From contig CAZYTM010000010.1 of NCBI GenBank assembly GCA_964649725.1, positions 54,843-118,842 of the forward strand: a DNA stretch of 64,000 nt, read 5' to 3'. The translations under genes were made by a program, and so were the position numbers. The notes under the pieces are model-generated. The model did no database searches. It saw only the letters and a program-made list of their open reading frames with translations, and was not told the origin of the DNA. This document shows positions 43,908 to 55,147 of this stretch, piece after piece (positions within the stretch are counted from its first letter, which is position 1; the number at the start of each line of letters is the position of its first letter). This DNA is from CAZYTM01 sp964649725 (lineage in GTDB: Bacteria; Desulfobacterota; Desulfuromonadia; Geobacterales; Geobacteraceae).

Positions 43908-44488
43908 TGATGCCTCGATCTGAACCCCAGAGGAGTTGTCTTGGCTGCCGTTCTGTTCATGACAAGCGGGATCTCTTGAGATTCGTACTTGATCCTGAAA
44001 ATAATCTGGTGCCTGATATTCTCTTTAAGCTTCCTGGTAGAGGCGCTTATACATGTTGGAATGCAGATTGTCTGAAAGCTGCATTGGCAAAAAATCAGTT
44101 TATGCGAGCATTTCGTGGTGATGTAAGGCTTCTGACGGCAATTGAATTTATCAGAAATTTGATAGAGTTACAAGAGCGCCATCTTTCATCAAAACTTGCT
44201 TTAGCAAATAAGGCAGGACAAGTGATATCAGGGAGTGAATCGGTAACTGAGGCAATTCGACTTGGAAATGTAGGGATTGTAATTGTTGCTTCAGATATTT
44301 CCATTGAAAGTAAAGAAAAGTTTGCTGGATTGGCGGCACGATATAGCGTGCAGTTGCAGGTATTGTTGGATAAGGAAAGACTTGGTAGGCTTCTCGGTAA
44401 GGAATTGAGGAGTGTTGTTGCAGTTGAAAAAGGGAAATTTGCCGAATTGATTTCAAGGGGACTGGACAGGTACAGGAACTTCTGTTAG
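43907..44488 (+). CDS. YlxR (DUF448)-L7Ae-like fusion protein
   Basis: This 193-residue protein joins two small RNA-binding proteins that in Bacillus are separate genes of the nusA-infB operon. Residues 1-75 are YlxR ([32 protein letters not shown]). Residues about 88-190 are an L7Ae/L30e-like domain ([34 protein letters not shown]). Its ATG overlaps the nusA stop by one base (TAATG). YlxR and YlxQ are thought to act in RNA or RNase P-related functions. Confidence 0.9.
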   Translation: MMPRSEPQRSCLGCRSVHDKRDLLRFVLDPENNLVPDILFKLPGRGAYTCWNADCLKAALAKNQFMRAFRGDVRLLTAIEFIRNLIELQERHLSSKLALANKAGQVISGSESVTEAIRLGNVGIVIVASDISIESKEKFAGLAARYSVQLQVLLDKERLGRLLGKELRSVVAVEKGKFAELISRGLDRYRNFC

Positions 44489-44505
44489 GGAGGGGCGCAA
44501 GCAAG

Positions 44506-47130
44506 ATGAGTAAAACCCGCGTATATGAACTGGCGCAGCAGATGGGAATTGACAATAAGGAGCTTATTGCCAGATTAAAGGCTGTCGGGGTCGAGGTCAA
44601 GACTCATATGGCAGTCGTTGATGAAGCGGACATTAAGAAATTATCTGCACCTCTTCCGCAACCTCGTGAAGTTAATAAAGAAGAGGTGCGTGTTACTACT
44701 ACAATTATACGGCGACGAGCTAAAGTCGTTGATGCAGTTGCTGAAGAGGTGGTTCAAGCACCAGAACCTGTAATCATACAGGAAACTGCTCAGGAAAACG
44801 AACCAATTAAGATGGCAGATAATGCAATTGTTACACAGACAGAATCACCAGATGAAACAGTTGAGGAGCAAAAACCGGTTGAAAAAGTTATAGCTCCGAT
44901 GACCCCAGAGCCCCCTCATTCACCCAACTCAACTCCTCGGGCAAAGATACTAGGACATGTTGATATCCCTGGTGTTACTCAACAGAGGCAGACTGAGCGA
45001 CGAGAAGTAGTGCGACCGCTATCTCGACCTGATAACCGTACTTCTCAGCAACGTACTTCACCCCAGCGTCCCATGCCACCTCGTAGTCCAGAGAGACCAA
45101 CTCAGTCGCCACCTTCTGCTGTTGCTCCGGTATCTGTTGATGATCGAAAAAAAGGTGGGCGTAAAGGTAAAGAAACTGCAGTGGCAGAAGTTGCTAAGGG
45201 GGCAGGGAAAAAGGTTGTCACTCCTGCTAAGAAAAAAGAAGGATTTAAAAAAACGGAACTTCTTGAAAAGCGAGAACGAATATTCGAGCCAGGTGCACGT
45301 CAGGGAAAAGGTAAGCGAAGCAAGGAAAAAGATCGTGTAAGTGATGGAAGAAAAACTGAAATTACTGTTCCGAAAGCAATAAAACGGATCATAAAGATAT
45401 CAGAAACCATAACAGTAGGTGAACTTGCGAAACGTATGGGGATAAAGGCTAACGATCTTATCCGGTCTCTTATGAAAATGGGGTTGATGGCAACTATAAA
45501 CCACCCCCTTGATTTTGATACCGCTACTTTGTTGGCAACTGAATTCGGATATGAAATTGAGAATGTAGCTATTGATCTCGACGAGATGCTGGAAGCTGCT
45601 CCAGATACGCCTGAAAGCCTTTTGAAACGGCCACCTGTGGTTACGATCATGGGACATGTTGATCATGGTAAAACATCACTTCTTGATGCCATTCGTCAAA
45701 CAAATGTTATAGCAGGGGAGGCTGGTGGTATAACCCAACATATCGGTGCCTATGATGTGGAGCTAAAAGGCAGGAAAATCACTTTTCTAGATACCCCTGG
45801 GCACGAAGCTTTCACGGCTATGCGGGCCCGTGGTGCCAAGGTTACTGATATTGTCATCTTAGTAGTAGCGGCTGATGACGGGGTGATGCCTCAGACACGT
45901 GAAGCAGTAAACCATTCCAAAGCAGCGGGCGTTCCGATAATTGTTGCGGTAAACAAGATTGATAAACCAGAGGCTAAGACGGAACGTGTGAAGCAAGAAT
46001 TAATGGAATTTGGTCTGGTTTCGGAAGAGTGGGGTGGTGACACCACGATGGTGGAGGTTTCAGCTAAAAAGCGACTAAACCTCGAAGAACTGCTTGAGAT
46101 GGTTCTTCTTCAAGCAGACGTAATGGATTTAAAGGCAAATCCGAATAAGGCGGCTCGAGGAACGATTGTAGAGGCTAAGCTTGACAAAGGTCGTGGCCCG
46201 GTAGCAACCGTCTTGGTTCAAGAAGGTTCTCTTAAAATTGGTGACTACTTTGTAGCAGGCATAAATTCAGGAAGGGTTCGTGCGATGCAAAACGATCGCG
46301 GCGAAAAGGTGCTTGCTGCCGGGCCAGCAATGCCAGTAGAGGTGATAGGGTTTACCGGTGTCCCAGATGCTGGAGATATTTTTGTTTCAATGGTAGATGA
46401 AAAGCAGGCAAAAGAGATAGCAAGCTACAGGCAACAAAAAATGCGTGAAACAGAACTTGCCAAACACAGTAAACTATCCCTTGAGCAACTATATGAAAAG
46501 ATCCAGAAGGGTGAGGTCAAAGATCTCAATGTAATTGTCAAAGCCGATGTCCAAGGTTCTGTTGAGGCTGTCGCAGAATCTCTCCGTAAGCTTTCCACTG
46601 ATGCAGTGCGTCTTAATGTCCTTCATTCATCAGTTGGGGCCATTACTGAAACTGATGTCAATCTTGCATCTGCCAGCAATGCAATAATTCTAGGATTCAA
46701 TGTTCGCCCTGAAGTAAAAGCACATGCCTTGGCTGACAAGGAAGGGGTAGACGTTAGACTTTATAATATTATCTATGATGCGGTAGAAGATATCAAAAAA
46801 GCAATGGAAGGCCTCCTAGAGCCAACCTTAAGGGAAAAGCATCTAGGCAGAGCCGAAATCAGGGAGGTGTTTTCGGTTCCAAAGATTGGTAACGTTGCAG
46901 GATGTTATGTGTTAGACGGTAAGGTTGTGAGAAATGCACGTGTCAGACTGCTGCGTGACAATGTGGTTGTTTTTGAAGGGAAAATGAGTAGCCTGCGGCG
47001 CTTCAAAGATGATGTTAAAGAGGTTGCAACTGGATATGAATGCGGAATAGGCCTAGAAAATTATAATGATATCAAGGTTAGTGATATAATAGAAGCATTT
47101 GAAATAGAAAAAGTCGCAACAACTCTTTAG
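44506..47130 (+). CDS. infB: Translation initiation factor IF-2
   Basis: An 874-residue IF-2. The N-terminal IF2N domain ([17 protein letters not shown]) is followed by a long charged Pro/Lys/Arg-rich linker (about 80-290) and a second IF2N-like segment (about 300-345). The G domain (from about 380) has [15 protein letters not shown] and NKID, and domains II-IV follow. The factor places initiator tRNA on the 30S subunit and joins subunits. The extensive variable linker is common in this group. Confidence 0.97.
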   Translation: MSKTRVYELAQQMGIDNKELIARLKAVGVEVKTHMAVVDEADIKKLSAPLPQPREVNKEEVRVTTTIIRRRAKVVDAVAEEVVQAPEPVIIQETAQENEPIKMADNAIVTQTESPDETVEEQKPVEKVIAPMTPEPPHSPNSTPRAKILGHVDIPGVTQQRQTERREVVRPLSRPDNRTSQQRTSPQRPMPPRSPERPTQSPPSAVAPVSVDDRKKGGRKGKETAVAEVAKGAGKKVVTPAKKKEGFKKTELLEKRERIFEPGARQGKGKRSKEKDRVSDGRKTEITVPKAIKRIIKISETITVGELAKRMGIKANDLIRSLMKMGLMATINHPLDFDTATLLATEFGYEIENVAIDLDEMLEAAPDTPESLLKRPPVVTIMGHVDHGKTSLLDAIRQTNVIAGEAGGITQHIGAYDVELKGRKITFLDTPGHEAFTAMRARGAKVTDIVILVVAADDGVMPQTREAVNHSKAAGVPIIVAVNKIDKPEAKTERVKQELMEFGLVSEEWGGDTTMVEVSAKKRLNLEELLEMVLLQADVMDLKANPNKAARGTIVEAKLDKGRGPVATVLVQEGSLKIGDYFVAGINSGRVRAMQNDRGEKVLAAGPAMPVEVIGFTGVPDAGDIFVSMVDEKQAKEIASYRQQKMRETELAKHSKLSLEQLYEKIQKGEVKDLNVIVKADVQGSVEAVAESLRKLSTDAVRLNVLHSSVGAITETDVNLASASNAIILGFNVRPEVKAHALADKEGVDVRLYNIIYDAVEDIKKAMEGLLEPTLREKHLGRAEIREVFSVPKIGNVAGCYVLDGKVVRNARVRLLRDNVVVFEGKMSSLRRFKDDVKEVATGYECGIGLENYNDIKVSDIIEAFEIEKVATTL

Positions 47131-47208
47131 TAAGGATAGACAAATTTTTGTTTTTCATAAATTCATTTAAATTTTTTATTTCTATTTATACATACAATTA
47201 AGTTTATC

Positions 47209-47214
47209 TATAAT
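47209..47214 (+). promoter_or_regulatory. Possible internal promoter before rbfA
   Basis: A perfect TATAAT (47209-47214) lies in the 127-base AT-rich gap after infB; the best -35 at the right distance is only TTATAC (47186-47191, spacing 17). Weak evidence, but the gap is the longest inside this part of the operon. Confidence 0.3.
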
Positions 47215-47257
47215 AGTGTGTTTTTTTCATGATAGCCATTGAGTAGCCAGGAATACA

Positions 47258-47614
47258 ATGTATAAACGTTCAGAAAAAGTTGCAGAAGCTGTCCATGAAA
47301 TTGTTACTGGACTATTAGTTAAAGGATTAAAGGACCCGCGGATTGGTTTTGTAACAATAACCGGAGTTGAGGTGAGTGACGATCTTCATCATGCCAAGGT
47401 ATATTTTACAGTTGTGGGTAGCGATGAAGAAAAAAAAGCGACTGCTGCAGGGCTGAACAGTGCCCGCAGTTTTATTCGTAAAGAAATGGGAAAACAGTTA
47501 AGAATGCGCTATGTCCCAGAAATTATTTTTTGTTATGACAATTCAATAGCTTACGGCAACAAAATAGACGCAATTCTAAAAGAAATAGTTGATTCGGAAG
47601 TGGTGCATGATTAG
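47258..47614 (+). CDS. rbfA: Ribosome-binding factor A
   Basis: A 118-residue RbfA with the KH-like fold: RSEKVAEAVHEIVTGLL, GFVTITGVEVSDDLHHAKVYFTV and RMRYVPEIIFCYDNS are typical. It helps mature the 30S subunit in the cold and under normal growth. Its ATG follows AGGA, and the next gene starts within its final codons. Confidence 0.95.
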   Translation: MYKRSEKVAEAVHEIVTGLLVKGLKDPRIGFVTITGVEVSDDLHHAKVYFTVVGSDEEKKATAAGLNSARSFIRKEMGKQLRMRYVPEIIFCYDNSIAYGNKIDAILKEIVDSEVVHD

Positions 47615-48557
47615 AAGTATTGTTGAGGCAATTCGAACCCATCATACTTTTCTTCTTACTACCCATGAGAATCCTGACGGTGATGCTGTCGGTGCAACTC
47701 TGGCTCTTGCTAGTTACCTGCGCAGGCTGGGCAAGACTGTTACTGTTCATATATGTGATCCGGTACCAGAAATGTTCAGGTTTTTGCCAGGTGCTGATAC
47801 TGTTCTGCAAATTATACCGTCAGGAAGTTACGAAATTGGTTTTGTCCTTGACATTGGTGAGTTACACCGGGCAGGTAAGGTGTTTTGTGACTGCACCGAG
47901 ATTGGCATGCTGATTAATCTTGATCATCATCTTCATTGTGATCATTTTGGTGATATTAATCTTGTAGATCCCGATGCGTGTGCAACTGGTGCAATTATTT
48001 ACCGGATAATTCGTGCATCAAATGACCAAATTGATTATGACACAGCTCTTTGTATCTATACTGCGGTCATTGCTGATACTGGCTCATTCCGTTATTCCAA
48101 TGCAAATCCTGAAGCGTTTCATATTGCAAGTGAAATGGTTGTTGCCGGAGTGAATGCATGGGCAGTAGCAGAAAAGCTTTATGAAAGTCAGCCTCGTCAG
48201 CGTCTAGAGCTTTTAGCTCTGGTTCTTGGCACCATAACATTCTCATCACGTGGCGATTGTGCTGCTATAACTGTAACCCTTGAAATGTATGAAAAAACTT
48301 CAGCAAATGCTGAACTGACTGACGGTTTTATTAATTATCCGCGCTCAATCAAAGGGGTAGAAGTAGCAATTTTATTCAGAGAACTTGCACCGGAATTATT
48401 CAAGGTTGGATTTCGCTCTAAAGGAAAAGTAGATGTGTCTGCTTTGGCAGCCGTCTTTGGTGGTGGTGGCCACCATAATGCAGCTGGATGCACAATAACA
48501 GGGTCTTTGGAGTATGTAAGAAGACAGGTTTTTGCTCATCTTGAATGCGCCATTTAA
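47607..48557 (+). CDS. DHH-family phosphoesterase, nanoRNase/pAp phosphatase-like
   Basis: About 316 residues from the ATG at 47607, which overlaps the rbfA stop by eight bases (ATGATTAG). The DHH motifs are complete: TTHENPDGDAVGA, VLDIGELHRAG, NLDHHLHCDHFG and the C-terminal DHHA1 motif GGGGHHNAAG. Homologues in this operon position are NrnA nanoRNases that degrade very short RNAs and dephosphorylate pAp. The family assignment is strong; substrate specificity is by homology. Confidence 0.92.
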   Translation: MIRSIVEAIRTHHTFLLTTHENPDGDAVGATLALASYLRRLGKTVTVHICDPVPEMFRFLPGADTVLQIIPSGSYEIGFVLDIGELHRAGKVFCDCTEIGMLINLDHHLHCDHFGDINLVDPDACATGAIIYRIIRASNDQIDYDTALCIYTAVIADTGSFRYSNANPEAFHIASEMVVAGVNAWAVAEKLYESQPRQRLELLALVLGTITFSSRGDCAAITVTLEMYEKTSANAELTDGFINYPRSIKGVEVAILFRELAPELFKVGFRSKGKVDVSALAAVFGGGGHHNAAGCTITGSLEYVRRQVFAHLECAI

Positions 48558-48560
48558 TAC

Positions 48561-49481
48561 ATGGATGGTTTTATTGTTTTGGATAAGCCGACCGGCGTTA
48601 CTTCGCATGACATGGTCAGGCTCGCTCGCAGAATGTTCAGTATGCGAAAAATTGGTCATACTGGTACTTTGGACCCATTTGCCACAGGGGTACTTCCTCT
48701 TGCATTAGGTGAGGGGACAAAGGCAATCCCATTTTTGGATGAATCGGTAAAGGAGTATCATGCTGTAGTGCGTTTAGGTTCAGCGACAGACACACAGGAT
48801 TATACCGGGGTAGTTATAAAAAAAGGGGATTGGCATAATATTACATCTGAAGCATTGTCTATAGCGCTAAAATCACTAACAGGTGTTTCTTTACAACTTC
48901 CGCCTATGTTCTCAGCGCTAAAACATAATGGCGTTCCTCTTTATCGTTATGCACGTCGCGGGGAAACTCTTGAACGTGAAGCACGTAAAATTAATATTTA
49001 TAGTCTGAGTGTCGAACGTCTTGCATTTCCAGATATTGATATATTTGTCCGTTGCTCTAGAGGCACTTATGTGAGAACTTTAGCGCATGACTTGGGAGAA
49101 CTTCTTGGCTGCGGTGCTCATCTTATCCAACTCCGACGTACCAAAAGTGGAATATTTGACTTATCAATGGCATTTACAGTTGATATGTTTAGCTCTAACT
49201 GCATGAGTGGAGAAATGTCGGCAAGAATAATCTCCCCTTTTCAGGCGTTGAGTCATATTCGTGATTTGCCTCTTAATGATATAGGGGTTCTAAAGATTGC
49301 TCGTGGTCTTGCACCAAGTAAGTCTGAACTTGTTGGATTGTCGCCAGAAATTTTACATAGAGGTGAAAAGTTCCGACTTTCACAGCATGGTAGGCTTTAT
49401 GCTGTTGCTGAATCTTTGTCTGATAAATGGCAGCCATCTGGTGTAAATCTTCGACTTGTTCGTGTGTTCAATTTGGTTTAA
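48561..49481 (+). CDS. truB: tRNA pseudouridine-55 synthase
   Basis: A 306-residue TruB. FIVLDKPTGVTSHDMV, the catalytic Asp motif HTGTLDPFATGVLPL, and the C-terminal PUA-like extension are present. It makes pseudouridine 55 in the T loop of tRNAs. It begins three bases after the nanoRNase-like gene. Confidence 0.96.
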   Translation: MDGFIVLDKPTGVTSHDMVRLARRMFSMRKIGHTGTLDPFATGVLPLALGEGTKAIPFLDESVKEYHAVVRLGSATDTQDYTGVVIKKGDWHNITSEALSIALKSLTGVSLQLPPMFSALKHNGVPLYRYARRGETLEREARKINIYSLSVERLAFPDIDIFVRCSRGTYVRTLAHDLGELLGCGAHLIQLRRTKSGIFDLSMAFTVDMFSSNCMSGEMSARIISPFQALSHIRDLPLNDIGVLKIARGLAPSKSELVGLSPEILHRGEKFRLSQHGRLYAVAESLSDKWQPSGVNLRLVRVFNLV

Positions 49482-49585
49482 CTTTACAAATTAGAGCTAT
49501 TATGATAATAAATATAAGATTAATTCTTACAATTATATTGTTGGAACCTGCTAAATAGATGATGAATTGAAAGGGGGTGTTAAAG

Positions 49586-49852
49586 ATGTTGGCAACAGAC
49601 AAGAAACAGGAAATTATTAATAATTACAAATTACATGACAATGATACCGGTTCTCCTGAGGTACAAATTGCTATTCTTACAGAACGGATCACTTATCTGA
49701 CGGATCACTTCAAGATCCACAAAAAGGACCATCACAGTCGGCGTGGGTTGTTAAAAATCGTAGGTCAACGCAGGCGACTGCTTGACTATCTAAAAAAGAA
49801 GGATGTGGAACGTTACAGAGTCATCATTGAGAAACTCGGTATACGTAGATAA
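49586..49852 (+). CDS. rpsO: 30S ribosomal protein S15
   Basis: An 88-residue S15 ([32 protein letters not shown]..., [25 protein letters not shown]), normal length. The ATG at 49586 follows AAGGGGG seven bases before. S15 binds 16S rRNA early in assembly and often represses its own translation. Two hairpins separate it from pnp. Confidence 0.97.
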   Translation: MLATDKKQEIINNYKLHDNDTGSPEVQIAILTERITYLTDHFKIHKKDHHSRRGLLKIVGQRRRLLDYLKKKDVERYRVIIEKLGIRR

Positions 49853-49855
49853 GCT

Positions 49856-49899
49856 AAGGCAGTATACCTTGCTCCTTTTTGGAATTGGTATATTGCCTT
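49856..49899 (+). terminator. Hairpin after rpsO
   Basis: AAGGCAGTATACC (49856-49868) pairs with GGTATATTGCCTT (49887-49899) with one G-T wobble and an 18-base loop, followed by a T-rich stretch. Likely an attenuator or RNase III site between rpsO and pnp. Confidence 0.7.
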
Positions 49900-49913
49900 T
49901 ACTTTTATCGAGG

Positions 49914-49938
49914 AATGGGCTCTCGTAGCCCATTTTAT
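49914..49938 (+). terminator. Second hairpin between rpsO and pnp
   Basis: AATGGGCT (49914-49921) pairs with AGCCCATT (49927-49934) with a five-base loop, followed by TTATTTTG. With the preceding hairpin it gives tandem structures in the rpsO-pnp gap. Confidence 0.75.
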
Positions 49939-50084
49939 TTTGTTGGGGGCGTGGGTAGAGAAATTGATTTATGTAGCGTCTTTATCGCAGTAATTTATAG
50001 ATGCTGATAATCAAATTCTGTATCGACGGCCCCAACAGCTAACAATAGCTGGCATTTAGTTTGGCTAGAGGAGACCGTATTAAA

Positions 50085-52178
50085 ATGGAAAAAAGTGTAA
50101 AAGTTGAATTAGGTGGCAGGATATTAACCATTTCTACTGGTAAAATGGCTAAACAAGCAAACGGTGCAGTAGTTGTCAGTTGTGGTGACACTATGGTGTT
50201 AGTAACAGCAGTTGCTGCAAAAAATGCTAAAGAGGGGCAGGACTTTTTCCCATTGACCGTTAATTATCAGGAAAAGGCTTATGCTGGCGGTAAAATTCCT
50301 GGTGGTTTTTTCAAGCGTGAAGGACGTCCATCGGACAATGAAACACTTACTTGCCGATTGATTGACCGCCCGATTCGGCCACTATTCCCTGAGAATTTTC
50401 TAAATGATACTCAGATCATGGCAACTGTAGTCTCAGCGGATAAAGATAATGACCCTGGTATTCTCGCAATGATTGGAGCATCTGCTGCTTTGGAGGTCTC
50501 AGACATCCCATTTTTCGGCCCGATTGCGGGTGTAAGAGTTGGAAGAATTGATGGTCAGTTTATTGCTTATCCGACTGCAGAACAGCTTGAGTTGAGTGAT
50601 ATTGATATTGTTGTGGCAGCCAGCAAGGATTCAATATGTATGGTTGAAGGAGGAGCAGCTATTGTCCATGAAGATGATATGCTTGAAGCAATTTTCTTTG
50701 GTCATGCTGCTGTACAGCCAATTCTGGATGTGCAAGAAGAACTCAAAAAAATGGTAGGTGTTACCAAAAGACAGATTGATCCACCTTTGGTCGATGAATC
50801 ATTTAAAACAAAAGTTAAAGAACTAGTATATGCTGATATGAAATCTGCAGTGAGAATAAAAACGAAAACTGAGAGGCATAACCGGATCGATACTATTATT
50901 GAAGGAGTATTGACAGTTCTGGCTAAAGATTATGAGGGTCGCGACAAAGAGATAAAAGGGTTCATAGGTGATTTTGAGTATGAACTAGTTCGAGAACATA
51001 TTCTCAAGGATGGTGAAAGGATTGATGGCCGGGACACTAGGACTATTCGACCAATTAGTGCAGAAGTAGGGTTGCTCCCCAGGGCCCATGGTTCTGCGCT
51101 CTTCACTAGGGGTGAAACTCAGGCTTTGGTCGCTGCGACTCTTGGCACATCAAGTGATGAACAACGTATTGATTCATTATATGGAGAAAGTAAAAAAAGG
51201 TTTTTGCTCCATTACAATTTCCCACCGTTCTCTGTTGGGGAGACTAGTTTCAGGCTTGCACCTGGAAGGCGTGAAATAGGACATGGTGCCCTTGCCGAAC
51301 GAGCTTTGGCGCGGGTGATTGCGAAACATGATGACTTCCCATACACTATCAGGATAGTTTCTGATACTTTGGAGAGTAATGGCTCTTCGTCCATGGCAAC
51401 GGTCTGTGGGGGCTCCCTTGCAATGATGGATGCTGGTATACCTATAGAGGCCCCTGTCGCAGGAATTGCTATGGGATTGATAAAAGAAGGTGAAGATATA
51501 GCAATTCTCTCAGATATTCTTGGCGATGAAGATCACCTTGGTGATATGGATTTTAAAGTGGCCGGGACTGCCGAAGGGGTAACTGCATTGCAGATGGATA
51601 TTAAGATAATTGGCGTTTCCAAGGAAATTATGAAAATGGCACTTGCGCAGGCCCGTGAGGGGCGGCTGCATATTCTTGGCAAGATGTCTGAAACTCTTGC
51701 TACTCCTAGGTCTGATCTCTCAACTTATGCGCCCCGTATAACTACAATATGGGTGAAGACAGATAAAATTCGAGACGTTATAGGTTCTGGCGGGAAGAAT
51801 GTGCGTGGAATCACAGAGGCTACCGGAGTTAGTATCGATATCGAGGATAGTGGCAAAATCAACATTGCGAGTCATGACAAGGCTGCATGTGACTTAGCCA
51901 TTAAGATGATTCGTGACCTTACAGCTGAAGCCGAAGAAGGTAAGCTCTATATGGGCACAGTTCGCAAGATTATGGAGTTCGGGGCATTTGTAGAAATCTT
52001 TCCTGGTACAGACGGTCTAGTCCATATCTCCGAACTAGATAAAGAGCGAGTTAAAAATGTTTCAGACATTCTAAAGGAGGGAGATAAGGTTCTGGTTAAA
52101 TGTATCGGTATTGATAAACAGGGGAAAATCAAACTTTCCAGAAAAGAGGCTTTAGGTGATACTTTGCCTGAAGCATAA
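50085..52178 (+). CDS. pnp: Polynucleotide phosphorylase
   Basis: This 697-residue PNPase has two RNase PH-like domains (about 1-215 and 310-540), a KH domain (about 555-610, [22 protein letters not shown]) and an S1 domain (about 615-690, [28 protein letters not shown]). The start at 50085 ([11 protein letters not shown]) follows AGAGGAGA; an upstream in-frame TTG at 50061 is not used in the family. It degrades RNA 3' to 5' in the degradosome. Confidence 0.97.
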   Translation: MEKSVKVELGGRILTISTGKMAKQANGAVVVSCGDTMVLVTAVAAKNAKEGQDFFPLTVNYQEKAYAGGKIPGGFFKREGRPSDNETLTCRLIDRPIRPLFPENFLNDTQIMATVVSADKDNDPGILAMIGASAALEVSDIPFFGPIAGVRVGRIDGQFIAYPTAEQLELSDIDIVVAASKDSICMVEGGAAIVHEDDMLEAIFFGHAAVQPILDVQEELKKMVGVTKRQIDPPLVDESFKTKVKELVYADMKSAVRIKTKTERHNRIDTIIEGVLTVLAKDYEGRDKEIKGFIGDFEYELVREHILKDGERIDGRDTRTIRPISAEVGLLPRAHGSALFTRGETQALVAATLGTSSDEQRIDSLYGESKKRFLLHYNFPPFSVGETSFRLAPGRREIGHGALAERALARVIAKHDDFPYTIRIVSDTLESNGSSSMATVCGGSLAMMDAGIPIEAPVAGIAMGLIKEGEDIAILSDILGDEDHLGDMDFKVAGTAEGVTALQMDIKIIGVSKEIMKMALAQAREGRLHILGKMSETLATPRSDLSTYAPRITTIWVKTDKIRDVIGSGGKNVRGITEATGVSIDIEDSGKINIASHDKAACDLAIKMIRDLTAEAEEGKLYMGTVRKIMEFGAFVEIFPGTDGLVHISELDKERVKNVSDILKEGDKVLVKCIGIDKQGKIKLSRKEALGDTLPEA

Positions 52179-52220
52179 GGTGATTGCTGTTATTCTGCAT
52201 TTTTCAGTGTATAGTTTTAT

Positions 52221-53477
52221 ATGATCAGTAAATCCATTCTACATAATGGCATTAGGATAGTTACTGAGAGAATTCCCCATGCGTATTCGGTATCACTTGG
52301 CATTTGGGTTGCCAACGGCTCCCGCCATGAACGGCGGGAGCAGAATGGTATTGCTCATTTCTTAGAGCATCTTCTTTTTAAAGGAACTGAGCGGCGAAGT
52401 GCACTTGACATAGCCCGTGAAATAGATGCTGTTGGAGGGATATTAAATGCCTTCACTGGTCGAGAATATGTCTGTTATTATGTAAAAATCCTCGATAAAT
52501 TTCTTCCAAAGGCTATTGACCTACTTGCAGATATCTTTCTTAATTCTGCTTTGAATACAGATGAGATTGAAAAGGAACGTGATGTAATCCTTCAAGAGAT
52601 CGGTCAGTTGGAGGATACCCCAGACGACTATATACATGACCTCTTTTCACAATATTTTTGGCAGGGGCACCCTCTAGGCATGCCTATACTTGGCAATCGG
52701 GAGAGTGTAAACGGATTAACAAGAGAGATGTTTAAGAGATTCCTCTCAGACTATTATCGGTCCGAAGATATAATTATCGCTGCTTCTGGTTTAGTTGATC
52801 ACCAAGAGCTAGTTGCACAGATGACGGAGCTTTTCTCAACTATCCCTGCTGGTAGGTTTAATAGTATATCGCCTGTACCTGAACATATTCAAAGAGTTAA
52901 AGTCGTCGAAAAGGATCTTGAGCAAGTTCATCTTTGCCTTGGGACTCTGGCTCTTTCTCAGAGCCATGAACATAGATACGAAGCATATCTCCTTAATACT
53001 ATTTTAGGCGGGAGCATGAGTTCAAGACTTTTTCAGGAAGTAAGGGAAAAACTTGGTCTTGTTTATTCAATCTATACTTACCTTTCATCTCATGCTGATA
53101 CCGGAGCACTTACTATCTATGCCGGTACAAGCCCTGAACGAAGCAATGATGTATTAGCAGTAATTATCCGTGAAATAAAGAAATTAAAGGATGCACTTAT
53201 TCCTGAAGATGAGTTGCTGGCTGCAAAGGAGCAGCTAAAAGGAAACATCCTTCTTTCATTGGAGAGCAGTGATAATCGGATGTCCAAGCTGGCAAAAAAT
53301 GAGATATATTTCGGGGCTTATCAGCCATTGGACGAAATTATTGCCGGGTTTGATCGTGTTACTGTATTTTCGATGCGGGAACTTTGTCATAAGTTGTTTG
53401 ATGAACGCTATCTTACCCTTGTATTAATGGGTAAGATTGACAGCAATAGCTTTTCTCCTGCTTCGCTGACACTGTAG
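52221..53477 (+). CDS. M16-family zinc peptidase
   Basis: A 418-residue pitrilysin-type peptidase. The inverted zinc motif is [11 protein letters not shown] with the distal Glu in [12 protein letters not shown], and the arginine/tyrosine motif of the C-terminal half is present ([24 protein letters not shown]). Homologues follow pnp in many proteobacteria and Firmicutes and resemble processing peptidases. Natural substrates are not defined. Confidence 0.93.
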   Translation: MISKSILHNGIRIVTERIPHAYSVSLGIWVANGSRHERREQNGIAHFLEHLLFKGTERRSALDIAREIDAVGGILNAFTGREYVCYYVKILDKFLPKAIDLLADIFLNSALNTDEIEKERDVILQEIGQLEDTPDDYIHDLFSQYFWQGHPLGMPILGNRESVNGLTREMFKRFLSDYYRSEDIIIAASGLVDHQELVAQMTELFSTIPAGRFNSISPVPEHIQRVKVVEKDLEQVHLCLGTLALSQSHEHRYEAYLLNTILGGSMSSRLFQEVREKLGLVYSIYTYLSSHADTGALTIYAGTSPERSNDVLAVIIREIKKLKDALIPEDELLAAKEQLKGNILLSLESSDNRMSKLAKNEIYFGAYQPLDEIIAGFDRVTVFSMRELCHKLFDERYLTLVLMGKIDSNSFSPASLTL

Positions 53478-53508
53478 GAATTCCCTTTATTTAATTCATG
53501 GAGATCCT

Positions 53509-53967
53509 ATGAGTGATTTAAGGCAAGTGATTGTACAGATAAAAAGAGTACGATCTGTTTGCAAAAACATACTCCCCATTTATATGAGTGAACATGCGGC
53601 TGGGATGGATCTTTATGCTGCGATTGATTCAGAAATTGAACTGCGGCCAGGAGCGCGCGCATTAGTACCCACCGGTATTGCTATTGCGCTCCCAAGAGGT
53701 TACGAAGCGCAGATTCGACCTCGTAGTGGTCTTGCCTTGAAGTATGGCATCAGTCTTGTTAACAGCCCTGGGACCATAGACCCTGACTATAGGGGAGAAA
53801 TTGGAGTTATTGTCATTAACCATGGGACGGAACCATTTATTATCAAGGTTGGAGAAAGAATTGCTCAAATGGTTATTTCTCAATATGCCAGTGTCGAACT
53901 TCAAATGGTTGAACAATTGCCTGACACAGTTCGAGGCGAAGGTGGCTTTGGACATACAGGAAGGTAA
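53509..53967 (+). CDS. dut: dUTP diphosphatase
   Basis: A 152-residue trimeric dUTPase with all five motifs: [53 protein letters not shown] and the C-terminal [11 protein letters not shown]. It removes dUTP and supplies dUMP for thymidylate. It begins 31 bases after the M16 peptidase gene, the usual order in Geobacter-like genomes. Confidence 0.97.
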   Translation: MSDLRQVIVQIKRVRSVCKNILPIYMSEHAAGMDLYAAIDSEIELRPGARALVPTGIAIALPRGYEAQIRPRSGLALKYGISLVNSPGTIDPDYRGEIGVIVINHGTEPFIIKVGERIAQMVISQYASVELQMVEQLPDTVRGEGGFGHTGR

Positions 53968-54042
53968 TAATTTAAAGGTGTTATCTAGTCGAATTAGATT
54001 TTAGCATAGGATCATAGCTTATATTCGATAAGGAAACTCATT

Positions 54043-55146
54043 ATGCGAGATCCACGCATTAGTAAGCTGGCAGAGGTGTTAGTTAACTATTCTACCCGTG
54101 TAAAAAAGGGTGATATCGTGTTAATAAGCTCTGCAGGTTTTGAGTCTGCACCATTAGTACAGGAAATTTATTCCCTTTGCCTGTCAAAGGGAGCGGCATA
54201 CGTAGAATATGAGTTTATAGTACCTGAGATTAACCGTCATTACTACAATTCAGCCTCAAAGACTCAATTAAGTCATTTCCCCCAGCATAAACTTGATTTT
54301 ATGAAGAAGGTCACCGTATATTTCGGAATATCAGCAGCAGAAAATTCTATGGTAATGGCCAATGCAAATCAGGCTAACATGATAGCTTGGTCGAAAGTAG
54401 TTAGGCCAATTATTGACCAACGAGTAAAGCATTCTCGATGGGTAATAACTCGTTATCCGACTCATGGCGCTGCCCAGGAAGCGAAGATGAGTCTTGAGGA
54501 GTATGAGTCATATCTATTTGAAGCTTGCTGTATTGATTGGAGTTCTGAGTCACGTAAGCAAGAAAAATTAAAAAAAATGATGGATAAAACAGATAAAGTT
54601 AGAATTGTTGCATCCGATACTGATCTCAAATTCAGCATTAAGGGGCTGCCAGGAGTCAAGTGTGATGGTCGTTTTAATATTCCTGATGGAGAAGTCTTTA
54701 CCGCTCCGATAAAAGAATCTGTGGAGGGTTATATTACATATAACTGCCCATCGATATACCAAGGTAAAGAATTCAATAATATATCTCTTACTTTCCAGAA
54801 GGGAAAGATTATCAAGTCTTCTGCGGCGGGAATGGAAAAAGAGCTCAATAAGATTCTCGATACCGATCTCGGTGCACGTTACATAGGAGAATTTGCTATC
54901 GGTGTTAATCCTGCAATCAGGGAGCCGATGCGAAATATTCTGTTTGATGAAAAAATTTTTGGATCGATTCACTTTACGCCTGGTCAGTGCTATGATGAGT
55001 GCAACAATGGTAACAACTCGGCGGTCCATTGGGATTTAGTGAAACTTCTCAATGGAGATGGCGAGATATGGTTCGATCACGAATTGATTCAAAAGAATGG
55101 AAAGTTTGTTCATCCGGCCCTGTTAGGACTTAATCCACAGGAATAA
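54043..55146 (+). CDS. M29-family aminopeptidase (AmpS-like)
   Basis: A 367-residue cytosolic metallo-aminopeptidase: RISKLAEVLVNYSTRVKKGDIVLI at the N-terminus, the central conserved region (DTDLKFSIKG, DGEVFTAPIKESVEGYITYN), and the metal-binding C-terminus (GEFAIGVNP, GSIHFTPGQ, HWDLVKLL). These enzymes bind zinc or cobalt and remove N-terminal residues. It is only two bases before the YrdC-domain gene. Confidence 0.92.
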   Translation: MRDPRISKLAEVLVNYSTRVKKGDIVLISSAGFESAPLVQEIYSLCLSKGAAYVEYEFIVPEINRHYYNSASKTQLSHFPQHKLDFMKKVTVYFGISAAENSMVMANANQANMIAWSKVVRPIIDQRVKHSRWVITRYPTHGAAQEAKMSLEEYESYLFEACCIDWSSESRKQEKLKKMMDKTDKVRIVASDTDLKFSIKGLPGVKCDGRFNIPDGEVFTAPIKESVEGYITYNCPSIYQGKEFNNISLTFQKGKIIKSSAAGMEKELNKILDTDLGARYIGEFAIGVNPAIREPMRNILFDEKIFGSIHFTPGQCYDECNNGNNSAVHWDLVKLLNGDGEIWFDHELIQKNGKFVHPALLGLNPQE

Positions 55147-55147
55147 T

